Shown here: positions 44,380 to 54,612 of the stretch, in pieces
Layout of the letters: each line of letters begins with the position of its first letter
Position numbering within the stretch: position 1 is the first letter of the stretch
DNA from: Rickettsiales bacterium
GTDB lineage: Bacteria > Pseudomonadota > Alphaproteobacteria > Rickettsiales > JABSSG01
NCBI GenBank assembly: GCA_013214525.1
Contig: JABSSG010000024.1
Coordinates: 167,099-231,098 of the forward strand
Length of the DNA: 64,000 nucleotides
Direction: 5' to 3'
Notes under the pieces: model-generated
Seen by the model: the letters and a program-made list of their open reading frames with translations, nothing else
The model's database searches: none
Told to the model about the DNA's origin: nothing
Program-made: the position numbers and the translations under genes

Positions 44380-45231
44380 ATGACAACTAACTTCTTAGGA
44401 ATAGATAAAAAATTTTCTGAATATAAAAACTCAAAGTCAGTAATATTACCAATCCCTTTTGATAAAACTGCTTCTTGGGGGAAAGGAGCAGCAGAAGGCC
44501 CGCAAGCAATCATAGAAGCATCACAATATTTAGAGCTTTATGATATAGAAAGTAACTCAGAACCTTATAAAGAAGGAATATTCACAGCAAAACCTGTTAT
44601 TGCCAATTCCTCAAAAACAATGATTGATGAAGGTCATAAGAAAACCTTATCATTTTTACAAGATAATAAATTTGTAATTACTTTAGGAGGAGATCATTCA
44701 ATCTCTATAGGGCCTATTTTTGCACATCAAGAATTTTTCAAAGATATTTCTATATTACATTTTGATGCTCATACAGACATGAGAGATAGCTATGAGGATA
44801 ACAAATTGAGTCATGCATGTGCTATGGCTCGTGCTAAAGAACGAGTTTCAAATATTGTTTCAGTTGGCATCAGAAGTATGGATAAATCTGAACTTCCATA
44901 TTTAAAAAAAGAAAAGCTATTTTTGGCTAGTGATATTTGTTGTAATTCTAATAACTGGATTGAAAAAATAGTAAAACAATTAGGAGAAAAAGTATATTTG
45001 TCATTTGATCTTGATGCATTCGACCCTAGTATAATGCCAGCAACTGGCACTCCTGAACCTGGTGGATTAGGTTGGTATCAAGTAATTCAACTTATGGAAG
45101 CTGTGTGTAAAGAACGCAAACTAATTGGTATGGATATTGTTGAATTAGCTCCCATTGCAAACAACAAAGCACCAAACTTCCTTGCAGCTAAATTAATTTA
45201 TAAAATTCTAAGCTACAAAACTTGTGCTTAA
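44380..45231 (+). CDS. speB: Agmatinase
   Basis: 283 residues, ureohydrolase family. Mn2+-binding motifs: GGDHSISIGP, LHFDAHTDMRD and SFDLDAFDPS, followed by TGTPEPGGLGW. It hydrolyses agmatine to putrescine and urea. Together with the decarboxylase it converts arginine to putrescine in two steps. Last gene of the operon. The family is shared with arginase, but the preceding decarboxylase favours agmatine. Confidence 0.92.
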   Translation: MTTNFLGIDKKFSEYKNSKSVILPIPFDKTASWGKGAAEGPQAIIEASQYLELYDIESNSEPYKEGIFTAKPVIANSSKTMIDEGHKKTLSFLQDNKFVITLGGDHSISIGPIFAHQEFFKDISILHFDAHTDMRDSYEDNKLSHACAMARAKERVSNIVSVGIRSMDKSELPYLKKEKLFLASDICCNSNNWIEKIVKQLGEKVYLSFDLDAFDPSIMPATGTPEPGGLGWYQVIQLMEAVCKERKLIGMDIVELAPIANNKAPNFLAAKLIYKILSYKTCA

Positions 45232-45337
45232 TCATATGCGACATTTAGCATACTATAATTGCACCCCATTCCATATTAGTCTCTAGTTTTATAAATGCAT
45301 CTTGCTTTTATAAATAATTTGATCATAAAGTTCATTT

Positions 45338-47071
45338 ATGACTACTTCTTCTGTACATATTTATGATTTAGTAAAAAAATCATACAAAATATCTAAGCCA
45401 TTCTTCACTCAGGATAAAAAAATCCTTGCTTGGAGTGGATTATTAATACTAATCTTGTTTGTAGTTGCCACAGTGTTTATCAATGTGTTAATGGTTAATT
45501 GGTCAAAAAGATTCTTTGATTCTCTTCAAAATATAGATAAACAATCTTTTTTAAAAGAATTATATTTTTTTATTTGGGTAGCCTTCTCTTTTATTTCTTT
45601 AGCAGTAATCAAAATATTCATACAGCTGACATATATATTGCACTGGCGAAAATGGATGACAAACAAATTAATAAATAAATGGCTTGGTAGCTATTCTTTT
45701 TATGGCATGAGTCTTTTAAAAGAAAAACCAGATAATCCAGATCAACGTATCTCAGAAGACATACATGAATTTGTTCAAATAATAACAAATCTATTCCTAG
45801 ATTTTGCAAATAGCCTAATTACTTTAGTAACATTCATAGTAATATTATGGAATTTGTCTTATGTGTTTAGTCTAAAATTTTTTGGGTATGGTATTAAAAT
45901 TTATGGTTTCCTCGTATGGGCTGCATTGATATATTCTATTTTTGGAACATACCTTACTAAATACATAGGATCTCCTCTAGCTGGTTTATTATTTACACAA
46001 GAAACAAAAGAAGCTAACTTCAGATTCTCTCTAATTAGAGTAAGAGAGAATGCAGAACCTATCTCTTTCTACAAAGCAACAGAATTTGAACAAAAAAATT
46101 TATTAGAAAATCTTTATGAACTCATAAAAAATCAAAAACTTATTATAACTAAAGAAATACAAATAGCCTGTGCTAGATCCTTTTATGGACAATTTGCTAT
46201 AATATTTCCATATTTATTAACATTTTCTTTGTTTTTTGCTAAAAAAATTACACTAGGTGGAATAATGCAAATTAGCAACTCCTTTGGTCAAGTACATGAT
46301 AGCTTATCATGGATAATTTCTTCATATACAAATTTAGCAAGATTAAAAGCTGTTCTTGACCGACTAGAACAATTTACAACAAATATTGATCTTTGGACAA
46401 CACATTATGGCAAAAAAAGAATAAAAATCATACATAAAGGAAATAGTATTAAACTAGAAAATCTAACTTTGAATTTACCCAATGATAAAACCATACTACA
46501 AGTTGACAAAGTAGATTTAAAAGGAAAAAGCTATCTAATCGAAGGAAAATCTGGAATAGGAAAAACCACTTTATTTAAAGCTCTAAGTGGAATGTGGATC
46601 TCAGGAAAAGGTAAAATAACATTACCTAACTATAAGAAGGTCTTATTCATTTCACAAAAAAATTATATGCCTATAGGAAAATTAAGATATTGCTTTACTT
46701 ATCCATTAATCAAACTGGATGAGGATAAAAAGTTAAAAAATTTAATGAAAATCGTTAAACTTGAACATTTAATAGATAAACTAGACAATTACGAAGAATG
46801 GGGACATATTTTAAGTATAGGTGAACAACAAAAAGTTGCAATTTTAAGAGCTATAATCATAAAACCAAGTATAATCTTTTTAGATGAAGCAACTAGTGCT
46901 ATGGACAGTAAAAGTAAAGAAATAATATATAATTTATTAAAAACAAAATTAACAAAAACCAAAATTATATCTATAGGTCATGAAAGATATCTAAGAAAAT
47001 TTCACATGGAAATAATTGCTATAAAAAATAAAACAATTGAGATACAAAAACTTGAAAATAGTACTCCTTAA
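45338..47071 (+). CDS. ABC transporter permease/ATPase, YddA/SbmA-BacA type
   Basis: 577 residues with fused domains: about six membrane helices (to ~320) in the SbmA/BacA-like arrangement and an ABC ATPase. The ATPase has Walker A GKSGIGKTT, signature LSIGEQQK, Walker B IIFLDEATSAMD and a switch His (IGHERY). It resembles the ABCD-type half-transporters (YddA, peroxisomal fatty-acid/vitamin B12 type) that act as homodimers. Substrate unknown; BacA-like proteins handle peptides and very-long-chain lipids in symbionts. Separated by 106 bases from speB, perhaps its own unit. Confidence 0.85.
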   Translation: MTTSSVHIYDLVKKSYKISKPFFTQDKKILAWSGLLILILFVVATVFINVLMVNWSKRFFDSLQNIDKQSFLKELYFFIWVAFSFISLAVIKIFIQLTYILHWRKWMTNKLINKWLGSYSFYGMSLLKEKPDNPDQRISEDIHEFVQIITNLFLDFANSLITLVTFIVILWNLSYVFSLKFFGYGIKIYGFLVWAALIYSIFGTYLTKYIGSPLAGLLFTQETKEANFRFSLIRVRENAEPISFYKATEFEQKNLLENLYELIKNQKLIITKEIQIACARSFYGQFAIIFPYLLTFSLFFAKKITLGGIMQISNSFGQVHDSLSWIISSYTNLARLKAVLDRLEQFTTNIDLWTTHYGKKRIKIIHKGNSIKLENLTLNLPNDKTILQVDKVDLKGKSYLIEGKSGIGKTTLFKALSGMWISGKGKITLPNYKKVLFISQKNYMPIGKLRYCFTYPLIKLDEDKKLKNLMKIVKLEHLIDKLDNYEEWGHILSIGEQQKVAILRAIIIKPSIIFLDEATSAMDSKSKEIIYNLLKTKLTKTKIISIGHERYLRKFHMEIIAIKNKTIEIQKLENSTP

Positions 47072-47166
47072 ACTCAAGCAGTGAAATACTTAGTCAATAA
47101 TTAACGTTCTTATAATGGATAAGACTGAATATTAGAAATACTTTAGATTGGCACAAAGACAACTAC

Positions 47167-47332
47167 TATACTAATCATACTTGAAGAATCCTAGTTTTAA
47201 AGAAAGAAAATGGAATTAATATCAAGTTTAAAAATTCGCAAATATCGTTGATATTTAAGACATTTTTAAAGGAAGATAGTAGTTTCATTTTCAAACTTTA
47301 AAACCGGAGGCTTCAGGTATGATTAGTATATA
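47167..47332. repeat. Family A palindromic element (best-preserved palindrome)
   Basis: TATACTAATCATACTTGAAG and TTCAGGTATGATTAGTATA are the ends. The left arm and the reverse complement of the right arm match along ~80 bases with only scattered mismatches, so the whole 165 bp can fold as one long hairpin. The remaining gap between the ABC gene and hup holds little else. Confidence 0.9.
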
Positions 47333-47397
47333 ACATCAAACTTAAAAATAAACACTTTGATGTATAATAGGATAGATACTTTAATCGAATATAGTCA

Positions 47398-47433
47398 AAA
47401 CCCGCTTGCTGTTTAATACAGACAAGCGGTTTA
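47398..47433 (-). terminator. Terminator of the hup gene (bidirectional)
   Basis: Stem AAACCCGCTTG/CAAGCGGTTT around a 13-base loop, T-rich on the minus-strand exit; 11 bases beyond the hup stop. Confidence 0.75.
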
Positions 47434-47443
47434 TTGAACTAAA

Positions 47444-47716
47444 TTAATTTACTGCATCAACTAATTGTTTCCCTGCTTTAAATTTTGGACGCTTAGATGC
47501 TGGAATCTGAATTTTTTCACCAGTTCTAGGATTACGTCCTTCCATAGCAGATCTTTTCAAAGTAGAGAAAGTTCCAAATCCTACGATTCGTACTTCTTCA
47601 CCTGCCTTGAGAGATTCATTAACGCATTCAATAAATGCATCTAATGCTGAATTACAATCTTTCTTTGATAAATTTGCAATATCAGCCATTCTAGATATGA
47701 GATCACCTCTATTCAT
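47444..47716 (-). CDS. hup: DNA-binding protein HU
   Basis: 90 residues, nucleoid-associated dimer. MNRGDLISRMADIANLSKKD, then AFIECVNESLKAGEEVRIVG, FGTFSTLKRSAMEGRNPRTG with the conserved GRNPxTG arm tip (Pro intercalates DNA), and KFKAGKQLVDAVN. It follows lon as is usual in alphaproteobacteria. Confidence 0.95.
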   Translation of the reverse strand: MNRGDLISRMADIANLSKKDCNSALDAFIECVNESLKAGEEVRIVGFGTFSTLKRSAMEGRNPRTGEKIQIPASKRPKFKAGKQLVDAVN

Positions 47717-47833
47717 ATTATTTACCTTAATTAAGTTAATTAAATTGATGTAAAAGAATCATCTTAAGCTATATCACACAATAAGACTAGAACTCTTTTA
47801 TTACCTTAATTATTTTCATAATATACCTATATG

Positions 47834-50233
47834 TCAATGTGTTATTGTACATTTAGGATAGTTTACGTCCTTTATTTGCTTAATTTCTGCATCTTTTACA
47901 AAATTCTTCTTAAAAAATGTGTTTATTAGAGCACAGTTTATTACTTCATCAGCAGTCTTTACTGGGATGATCTTTAGGTTTTGAGTAATATTTTTCGGTA
48001 TTTCTACAAGATCTTTTTCATTTTCAAATGGAATAAGCACTGTTTTTATCCCTCCACGGTGTGCAGCTAACAACTTCTCCTTTAAACCACCAATTGGCAA
48101 TACTCTACCACTTAATGTAATTTCACCAGTCATAGCAACTGTTTTTTTCACTGGTATATTCGTTAATGCAGACACAATAGATGTAAAGATTGCAACTCCA
48201 GCAGAAGGGCCATCTTTCGGCACTGCTCCTTCTGGCACATGTAAATGTATATCTTTGCTCTTATAGTCATCATAATCTATGCTATACTTCTCTAACCTTG
48301 AACAAAAGAAACTAAATGCAGCCTGTGCAGATTCCTGCATTACTTCACCTAATTTTCCAGTCATTTTTATTTTTCCATCGCCAGGTACAAGCAATGCCTC
48401 TATAGATAACAAATCTCCTCCAACTTCAGTATAAGCAAGACCAGTTGTGACACCAACAAGGTCTGTCTTTTCAGATTCACCATATTGATATTTCTTAACC
48501 CCTAAATATTTATGTAAATTTGAAGAATTAACCTTTATAGATTTTTTAGCTTCCTGATTCATTTCACGCACAACTTTTCTAGCAATCTTTGCTAGCTCTC
48601 TTTCTAAATTACGAATGCCAGCCTCACGAGTATAATATCTTATAATATCCATGATTGCGTTATCTGATATATGAAGATCTTTCTCGGTTAATGCATGCTC
48701 CTTATATTGTTTCTTTAATAAATGACTACGTGTTATACTTTGTTTTTCATCTTCTGTATAACCTGCAATCCTTATTATCTCCATTCTATCAAGTAACGCA
48801 GGATGTATATCCGTTGAATTAGCTGTTGCAATAAACATCACCTTAGAAATATCAAATTCTGTTTCTAAATAATGATCTACAAACTGTGAATTTTGCTCTG
48901 GATCTAATACTTCAAGTAATGCTGAAGCAAGGTCTCCCCTATAGTCACTAGCAATTTTATCTATTTCATCAAGCAACATTACTGGATTTGAAGATTTTGC
49001 TTTTTTCAATAAATACAAAATCTTTCCAGGCATTGATCCTAAATAGGTTCTCCTATGACCACGTATTTCAGCTTCATCTCTTACACCACCTAAAGAAAAC
49101 TTTACAAAATTCCTCCCTGTAGCCTCAGCAATAGATTTTGCTAAAGAAGTTTTACCAACCCCAGGCGGGCCTACAAAACATAGAATCGGACCTTTTATAG
49201 ACTTGGTTCTTTTTTGAACAGATAAAAACTCAAGAATCCTATCCTTAACCTTATCTAATCCATAATGCCCAGTATTTAAAACTTTTTCAGATTCTGTTAT
49301 ATTAAGTTTTAACTTAGTTTTCTTACCCCAAGGCAAAGAAAGTATGTTATCCAAATAATTTCTTATAATTGCAGCATCCGCAGAAATAGGATTCATAAGT
49401 TTTAACTTCTCTAGTTCTTTAGTTGCTTTCTCTTTAGCTTCTTTACTTAAAGCAGTTTTTTTAATCTTTTGTTCAAGCTCTGCAACTTCACTACTACCAT
49501 GTTTTGAGTCCCCTAACTGTTTATGAATTGCCTTTAATTGCTCTTTTAGGAAAAATTCCTGCTGTGCTTGATCTACTTCTTTTTTAACATCATCACGTAT
49601 CTTTTGTTTAGCCTTTAAGAGCCCAATTTCATATTCAATAGCTACCAATAATTTCTTCAATTTATCATGTAGAGAACCAATCTCTAAGAAATTTTGCTTT
49701 TTCGATATTTCCAAGCTCATATTCGAAACAACTATATCTACAAGATTTCCTGGATCTTTTATATCTTCTATGGCTTTTATAATCTCACTACTAATCTTAC
49801 TGTTATATTTTGAGTACTCACGAAATTCATTAAGAACAGCTTGTTTTAATGCCTCTATCTCTACCCCTACTTCTTTTTTATCTTTTACCTTATCAACTGC
49901 AGCTTCAAAATATTCGTTCTGACTATCAATTATCTTAGTAATCTTCACTTTTTCTTTAGCTTCAACCAATATTTTTAAAGTACCATCCGGAAGTTTTAAT
50001 GTTTGTAGTATTTTTGTAATTACTCCAACTTTATATAAATCTTTTCTTTTTGGAGATTCTATAGACGAGTCTTTCTGTGCTACCATGACAACTTCACGGT
50101 TCTTAGCATTCATATTCTCTATTGCATTAATGGATTTACTTCTACCAACAAAAAGAGGGGTTATCATATGAGGGAAAACAACTACATCTCGCAAAGGTAC
50201 TAACGGATAAGACTTGTTTATTTTATTTTTCAT
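47834..50233 (-). CDS. lon: ATP-dependent protease Lon
   Basis: 799 residues. Substrate-binding N domain (YPLVPLRDVVVFPHMITPLF), AAA+ module (Walker A GPPGVGKTSLAKSI; Walker B MLLDEIDKI), and a C-terminal Ser-Lys protease with catalytic Ser in PKDGPSAGVAIF and Lys in GGLKEKLLAAHRGG. Degrades misfolded and short-lived proteins. Downstream of clpX, upstream of hup. Confidence 0.96.
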   Translation of the reverse strand: MKNKINKSYPLVPLRDVVVFPHMITPLFVGRSKSINAIENMNAKNREVVMVAQKDSSIESPKRKDLYKVGVITKILQTLKLPDGTLKILVEAKEKVKITKIIDSQNEYFEAAVDKVKDKKEVGVEIEALKQAVLNEFREYSKYNSKISSEIIKAIEDIKDPGNLVDIVVSNMSLEISKKQNFLEIGSLHDKLKKLLVAIEYEIGLLKAKQKIRDDVKKEVDQAQQEFFLKEQLKAIHKQLGDSKHGSSEVAELEQKIKKTALSKEAKEKATKELEKLKLMNPISADAAIIRNYLDNILSLPWGKKTKLKLNITESEKVLNTGHYGLDKVKDRILEFLSVQKRTKSIKGPILCFVGPPGVGKTSLAKSIAEATGRNFVKFSLGGVRDEAEIRGHRRTYLGSMPGKILYLLKKAKSSNPVMLLDEIDKIASDYRGDLASALLEVLDPEQNSQFVDHYLETEFDISKVMFIATANSTDIHPALLDRMEIIRIAGYTEDEKQSITRSHLLKKQYKEHALTEKDLHISDNAIMDIIRYYTREAGIRNLERELAKIARKVVREMNQEAKKSIKVNSSNLHKYLGVKKYQYGESEKTDLVGVTTGLAYTEVGGDLLSIEALLVPGDGKIKMTGKLGEVMQESAQAAFSFFCSRLEKYSIDYDDYKSKDIHLHVPEGAVPKDGPSAGVAIFTSIVSALTNIPVKKTVAMTGEITLSGRVLPIGGLKEKLLAAHRGGIKTVLIPFENEKDLVEIPKNITQNLKIIPVKTADEVINCALINTFFKKNFVKDAEIKQIKDVNYPKCTITH

Positions 50234-50334
50234 AATATACTGATTGTTTAAATATATGTTATATATAAGAACATTAATGGCTAATTACAAGTAGGTTAGA
50301 AAAAACAAGGATTTGATTTTATTCAACAGCAAAG

Positions 50335-51588
50335 TTAAGAACTTTTTACTTCTCTTCTGTCAGAATACAAGATTAAAGGCTGTTTGCCGTTAGTAATAAC
50401 TCCTTCATCAATAATCACCTTCTTAATACCTTGTTGAGAAGGAATTTCAAACATTATATCAAGAAGTGCGTCTTCTAAAACAGCTCTCAAGGCTCTTGCT
50501 CCTGTTTTTCTCTTCAAAGCTTTTTTAGCAATCTCATCAATTGCCTTATCAGAAAATTCTAATTCTATTCCTTCCATCTCAAAAAGTTTTTTAAACTGCT
50601 TTATCAGAGCATTTTTCGGTTTTAATAATGCATTTTTCAAAGCATTCTTATCTAATTGATCCAATACAGCAACTATTGGAAGCCTACCTATCAATTCAGG
50701 AATAAGACCAAATTTGACTAAATCATGAGGCTCCATATTCTGCAATAACTCACTTGCTTTAATATCAGTTTTATCTTTTATATTAGCACCAAACCCTATC
50801 GATGAAGTTTTCATTCTATTAGAAATGATATTCTCAAGACCATCAAAAGCACCTGCACATATAAATAATATATTAGTAGTATCTATCTGCACAAGCTCTT
50901 GATTAGGATGTTTTCTACCTCCTTGTGGAGGAAATGAAGTAACTGTTCCTTCTATAATTTTTAGCAATGCTTGTTGTACACCTTCTCCTGATACATCTCT
51001 TGTTATTGAAGCATTTTCCGATTTTCTAGAAATTTTATCTATCTCATCAATATATATAATCCCTTTTTGTGCTTTTAATATATCAGAACCGGAGACTTGT
51101 AATAACCTATGTAAAATATTTTCTACATCTTCTCCTACATAACCAGCTTCAGTTAGAGAAGTAGCATCCGCTATTGCAAAAGGAACATCTAAAATTTTTG
51201 CAAGAGTCTGTGCAAGCAAAGTTTTACCACACCCAGTTGGACCAATTAATAAAATATTAGATTTAAGAATTTCAACATCATCAAGTTTATTCGTAGTAGA
51301 AGTAAGCCTTTTATAATGATTATAAACCGCTACTGAAAGTATCTTTTTAGCTTGATCTTGCTCTATTATGTATTCATTTAATTTCTTATAAATTTCATGT
51401 GGTGTAAGCAATCTAACATCTGTATTTTTCTTCTGAGCAGCTAGATTTTCTTCAGCTTGAATAGCAGTTTGACAGACCTCAACACATTCATTACAAATAT
51501 AAACTGACGAACCAGAAACCAACTTCTTGACCGCATATTGGCTTTTGCCACAAAAAGAACATCGTAAATTTTTTCGAGTACCGCCCAT
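50335..51588 (-). CDS. clpX: ATP-dependent Clp protease ATP-binding subunit ClpX
   Basis: 417 residues. Zinc-binding N domain with C4 motif (CSFCGKS...CNECVEVC), AAA+ with Walker [16 protein letters not shown] and Walker [21 protein letters not shown] is the family's IGF-adjacent region. Unfolds substrates for ClpP. The clpP stop is 11 bases upstream, so the pair is co-transcribed. Confidence 0.96.
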   Translation of the reverse strand: MGGTRKNLRCSFCGKSQYAVKKLVSGSSVYICNECVEVCQTAIQAEENLAAQKKNTDVRLLTPHEIYKKLNEYIIEQDQAKKILSVAVYNHYKRLTSTTNKLDDVEILKSNILLIGPTGCGKTLLAQTLAKILDVPFAIADATSLTEAGYVGEDVENILHRLLQVSGSDILKAQKGIIYIDEIDKISRKSENASITRDVSGEGVQQALLKIIEGTVTSFPPQGGRKHPNQELVQIDTTNILFICAGAFDGLENIISNRMKTSSIGFGANIKDKTDIKASELLQNMEPHDLVKFGLIPELIGRLPIVAVLDQLDKNALKNALLKPKNALIKQFKKLFEMEGIELEFSDKAIDEIAKKALKRKTGARALRAVLEDALLDIMFEIPSQQGIKKVIIDEGVITNGKQPLILYSDRREVKSS

Positions 51589-51599
51589 AAATCTCTAAA

Positions 51600-52220
51600 T
51601 TATTTATTCTGTTCTTCTCTTGTTTTAATAACTTTATCAATCAAACCAAATTTTTTTGCATCCTCAGGAGTCATAAATGTATCTCTTTCCATATTTTTTT
51701 CAATAATACTCATTTTTTGACGAGTATGCTTTGCATAAATAGAATTCAAGGATTTTTTCAACTGTACAATCTCTTCAGCATGAATTTGTATATCTGTTGC
51801 TTGCCCACTTAATCCCCTCATTAGAGGTTGGTGAATCATAATCTTAGAATTAGGCAAAGCCAATCTTTTATTCTTTGCACCTGACATTAAAATAAGAGAA
51901 GCTGCAGAAGCTGCCATACCTACACATAAAGTTACAACAGAAGGCTTAATATATTGAATAGTGTCATAAATAGCAAGCCCTGCATATACTGATCCCCCTG
52001 GAGAATTTATATAGATATATATTTCCTTCTCTGAATTTTCAGCCTCCAAAAATAGTAACTGAGCTACTATAAGCGAAGAAGTAGAGTCATCTATTGGTCC
52101 GGTAAGAAATATAATCCTATCTTTTAATAATCTAGAAAATATATCATAAGAACGTTCTCCCCTATTTGTCTGCTCAACAACCATAGGCACTAAGTTTAAA
52201 GATGTATTATAGCTTTCCAT
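51600..52220 (-). CDS. clpP: ATP-dependent Clp protease proteolytic subunit ClpP
   Basis: 206 residues. Catalytic triad in [11 protein letters not shown] (Ser), IMIHQPL (His) and [17 protein letters not shown] (Asp). Starts with the usual [20 protein letters not shown]. Located between tig and clpX, in the standard alphaproteobacterial order. Confidence 0.96.
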   Translation of the reverse strand: MESYNTSLNLVPMVVEQTNRGERSYDIFSRLLKDRIIFLTGPIDDSTSSLIVAQLLFLEAENSEKEIYIYINSPGGSVYAGLAIYDTIQYIKPSVVTLCVGMAASAASLILMSGAKNKRLALPNSKIMIHQPLMRGLSGQATDIQIHAEEIVQLKKSLNSIYAKHTRQKMSIIEKNMERDTFMTPEDAKKFGLIDKVIKTREEQNK

Positions 52221-52291
52221 TTATATTTTAGAATTAAATTAACTGATTAATTATCTTGTTAGCTAATATTTTAACCTAATATCAAAATAAT

Positions 52292-53632
52292 TTAAGAAGT
52301 TTTGCTGTATAAAATCTTTAATTCTTCAGGTGTGACATTTTTCTCCTGAATGTCAACATCACTTAAAATACTAGTTACTACTTTATCCTCTAGTATCTGC
52401 CCCTTTAAAGATTCTAAAGCCTGTGGATTATCTTTATAATATTTAGCCAATACAGAAGCAGATTCTGGATTTCCTCCTAGCTGAGCCATTACTTCATCTG
52501 ATAAATCCTTTTGAGAAATAGATATTTTCCTCTTCTTAATCATATCATTTATCAACAAGCCAAGTTTAACCCTCCTCTCTGCCATTTTTTTATGTTCTTC
52601 ATGAACATCTGCATCAGAAGATTTCTTTTTTTTAGCACTAGAATCCTTTCCTTTATCTGAAAGAGCTACCTTATCCTCTTTCTCACTAGTTTTAATTACA
52701 AATTCTAATTCTTTCTGAACAAATTTTTCTGGTAAATCAACCTTAATATAATCATCCAATTTATCAAATAAATCTTTCTTCAAAATAATTTTAGAAGTAC
52801 GCTCCAGTTGATCTTGTGCATTTTTCTTCATTGCTTCACGTAGTTCTGATAAAGTTTTTAATTTAAATTTCTTTGCAAATTCATCATTCAACTCAGGTAA
52901 TTTTTCTTCAAAAATCTTTTTAACTTTCACAACAAAAGTAACTTTCTTACCCGCATATTCTTGTTTATGATAGTCCTTAGGAAACTTAAGATTTAATATT
53001 TTTTCCTCATCTGCTTTGACACCAACTAATCCATCTTCAAAACCTTCTATGAAGGCTTTTGAACCAATTTTTAATTTATAATCTCTTAATTTCCCTTCAG
53101 GAAAATCTTTTCCATCCATAGAAGCATCAGCATCAAGCAATACAACTTGATCTTTTTTTACTGAAGAATTCTCTATAGGTTTTAAATCAGCATTATTTTT
53201 TTGCAAATCCAATAAAGACTTATCAATATCTTTATCTAATGGCAAAGCTATATGTTTAGTTAACTTTATTTTAGAAAAATCTATTTCTGGCATTTTAGGC
53301 AAAAGCTGAAACTCTATTTCAAACACTAACTCAGTATCTTTAAAATCTAATGATGTAATACTAGGTCTTTCTGCAAGATTGAAATTATTATCTTGAACTA
53401 TTTTATCTACACTGGATTTTATAAAATCATTAGCTAACTCAGATTTTATTTCATCTGCATATCGAGATTTTATCATATTTAATGGCACTTTACCCACTCT
53501 AAAGCCTGGTATCTTAGCAGTTTTAGTAATCTCTTGAGCTTTACTTTCTATAGCTAGATCTAAATCTTTTTTAGGTATAGTTATTTTATATTTATTCAAC
53601 AGAGTATTTTTAGAAATTTCTTTTATATCCAT
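52292..53632 (-). CDS. tig: Trigger factor
   Basis: 446 residues. Ribosome-bound folding chaperone and prolyl isomerase. N-terminal ribosome-binding region with KIPGFRVGKVPLNMIKSRY (the GFRxGxxP signature), FKBP-like PPIase (~155-240) and long helical C-terminal arms, with a Lys/Asp-rich low-complexity insertion (~320-335). Stands 70 bases before clpP. Confidence 0.95.
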   Translation of the reverse strand: MDIKEISKNTLLNKYKITIPKKDLDLAIESKAQEITKTAKIPGFRVGKVPLNMIKSRYADEIKSELANDFIKSSVDKIVQDNNFNLAERPSITSLDFKDTELVFEIEFQLLPKMPEIDFSKIKLTKHIALPLDKDIDKSLLDLQKNNADLKPIENSSVKKDQVVLLDADASMDGKDFPEGKLRDYKLKIGSKAFIEGFEDGLVGVKADEEKILNLKFPKDYHKQEYAGKKVTFVVKVKKIFEEKLPELNDEFAKKFKLKTLSELREAMKKNAQDQLERTSKIILKKDLFDKLDDYIKVDLPEKFVQKELEFVIKTSEKEDKVALSDKGKDSSAKKKKSSDADVHEEHKKMAERRVKLGLLINDMIKKRKISISQKDLSDEVMAQLGGNPESASVLAKYYKDNPQALESLKGQILEDKVVTSILSDVDIQEKNVTPEELKILYSKTS

Positions 53633-53668
53633 AAATTTTCTACCATTAATTTTTAATCCCTATTATTA

Positions 53669-53753
53669 TGGTGCGGATAGAGGGACTTGAACCCACACAA
53701 CCGAAGTTACAAGATCCTAAATCTTGCGCGTCTACCAGTTCCGCCATATCCGC
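53669..53753 (-). tRNA. tRNA-Leu(TAG), CCA encoded
   Basis: 85 nt, minus strand: acceptor GCGGATA/TATCCGC, anticodon stem CAAGA/TCTTG with loop TTTAGGA (anticodon TAG), long variable arm, GTTCAAGTC T loop, encoded ACCA. Confidence 0.95.
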
Positions 53754-53764
53754 AATAGGAAAGT

Positions 53765-53951
53765 TATACTCGTCATACTTGAAGATTCCTATTTTTAAGC
53801 ATGCCCCTGCGAAGGCAGGGGTTCGAAAATAAAACTGCTATCTTCACTTAAAAATTCTCAAATACCCCCAATATTCACGAATTTTTAAGCTTGATATCAT
53901 CTCTATTTTCTGTCTTAAAATCTCGTAACCTTCAAATATAACGAGTATATA
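53765..53951. repeat. Family A palindromic element with nested C hairpin (inverted orientation)
   Basis: Ends TATACTCGTCATACTTGAAG and inverted CAAATATAACGAGTATAT. The C hairpin (53804-53821) sits at the same internal place as in the 5409 copy when both are read in the same orientation. With the partial B element that follows it fills most of the 486-base gap between the two tRNAs; no gene is seen there. Confidence 0.82.
53804..53821. repeat. C mini-hairpin nested in an A element
   Basis: CCCCTGCGAAGGCAGGGG, the reverse complement of the copy at 5539, preceded by AAGCATG. Confidence 0.65.
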
Positions 53952-53992
53952 AATTATAATATAAGACACCAAATAACAATTAATTTCTTTAT

Positions 53993-54113
53993 AACCCCAT
54001 TATGGATTAGGAAAATTTTAGATTCTTAGGATATTTTTGAGCTACAATTAACAATTTTTATTGATGAGAATAGCAAGACTATTTCAAGTAAAACTTGCTA
54101 ATTTTTTTTGAAT
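53993..54113. repeat. Partial family B element
   Basis: Left end AACCCCATTATGGATTAGGA and the middle (AGCAAGACTATTTCAAG) are kept, but the right terminal repeat is missing and replaced by TTTTTTTTGAATACCCCCC. Confidence 0.65.
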
Positions 54114-54239
54114 ACCCCCCAATTATAATTTATATAAAAGGTAATTGAAAAAAAAAAAAATTCCACTATTATCCAAGATTCATAAGTATTTCTAGCTATG
54201 TAATTTCATATCACAAAGTTAGAATCTTGCACAAGTTGA

Positions 54240-54314
54240 GCGGGTGTAGCTCAGGGGTAGAGCATTACCTTGCCAAGGTAAGGGTCGTGAGTTCAAATCT
54301 CATCACCCGCTCCA
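54240..54314 (+). tRNA. tRNA-Gly(GCC), CCA encoded
   Basis: 75 nt: acceptor GCGGGTG/CACCCGC, anticodon stem TTACC/GGTAA with loop TTGCCAA (anticodon GCC), T loop GTTCAAATC, encoded TCCA. Confidence 0.96.
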
Positions 54315-54547
54315 TAAATATAGTAACTACCCCAAACCTCTAATGCTCCGTATAATTCCTCATGATAAGCTCCTATTGCTCCACCTAATACCATGCCTAC
54401 AGACATAGATATGCCCATATAAGGATCTAATGAAATAGGAGTTTGCATACAATACCCTCTAACTATAGAAAACGTTATGCTTCCTAGAGCTCCTACTCCC
54501 ACTCCTATTGATGCACCAATTGCTATATCCCTATAAGTAGCTCCCAT
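54293..54547 (-). CDS. Small glycine-rich membrane protein overlapping tRNA-Gly
   Basis: 84 residues with two hydrophobic glycine-rich segments (IAIGASIGVGVGALGSITFS and MGISMSVGMVLGGAIGAY), similar in texture to glycine-zipper membrane proteins. AAGGAT sits seven bases before the ATG, supporting a real start. Its last seven codons and TGA stop lie antisense to the 3' end of tRNA-Gly (22 bases). No homologue recognised. Confidence 0.5.
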   Translation of the reverse strand: MGATYRDIAIGASIGVGVGALGSITFSIVRGYCMQTPISLDPYMGISMSVGMVLGGAIGAYHEELYGALEVWGSYYIYGAGDEI

Positions 54548-54612
54548 ATTACTAATCCTTTATACTAAATTAGCACTTGAAAAACCAATTTATACTCAAA
54601 AACTTGCCAAAT

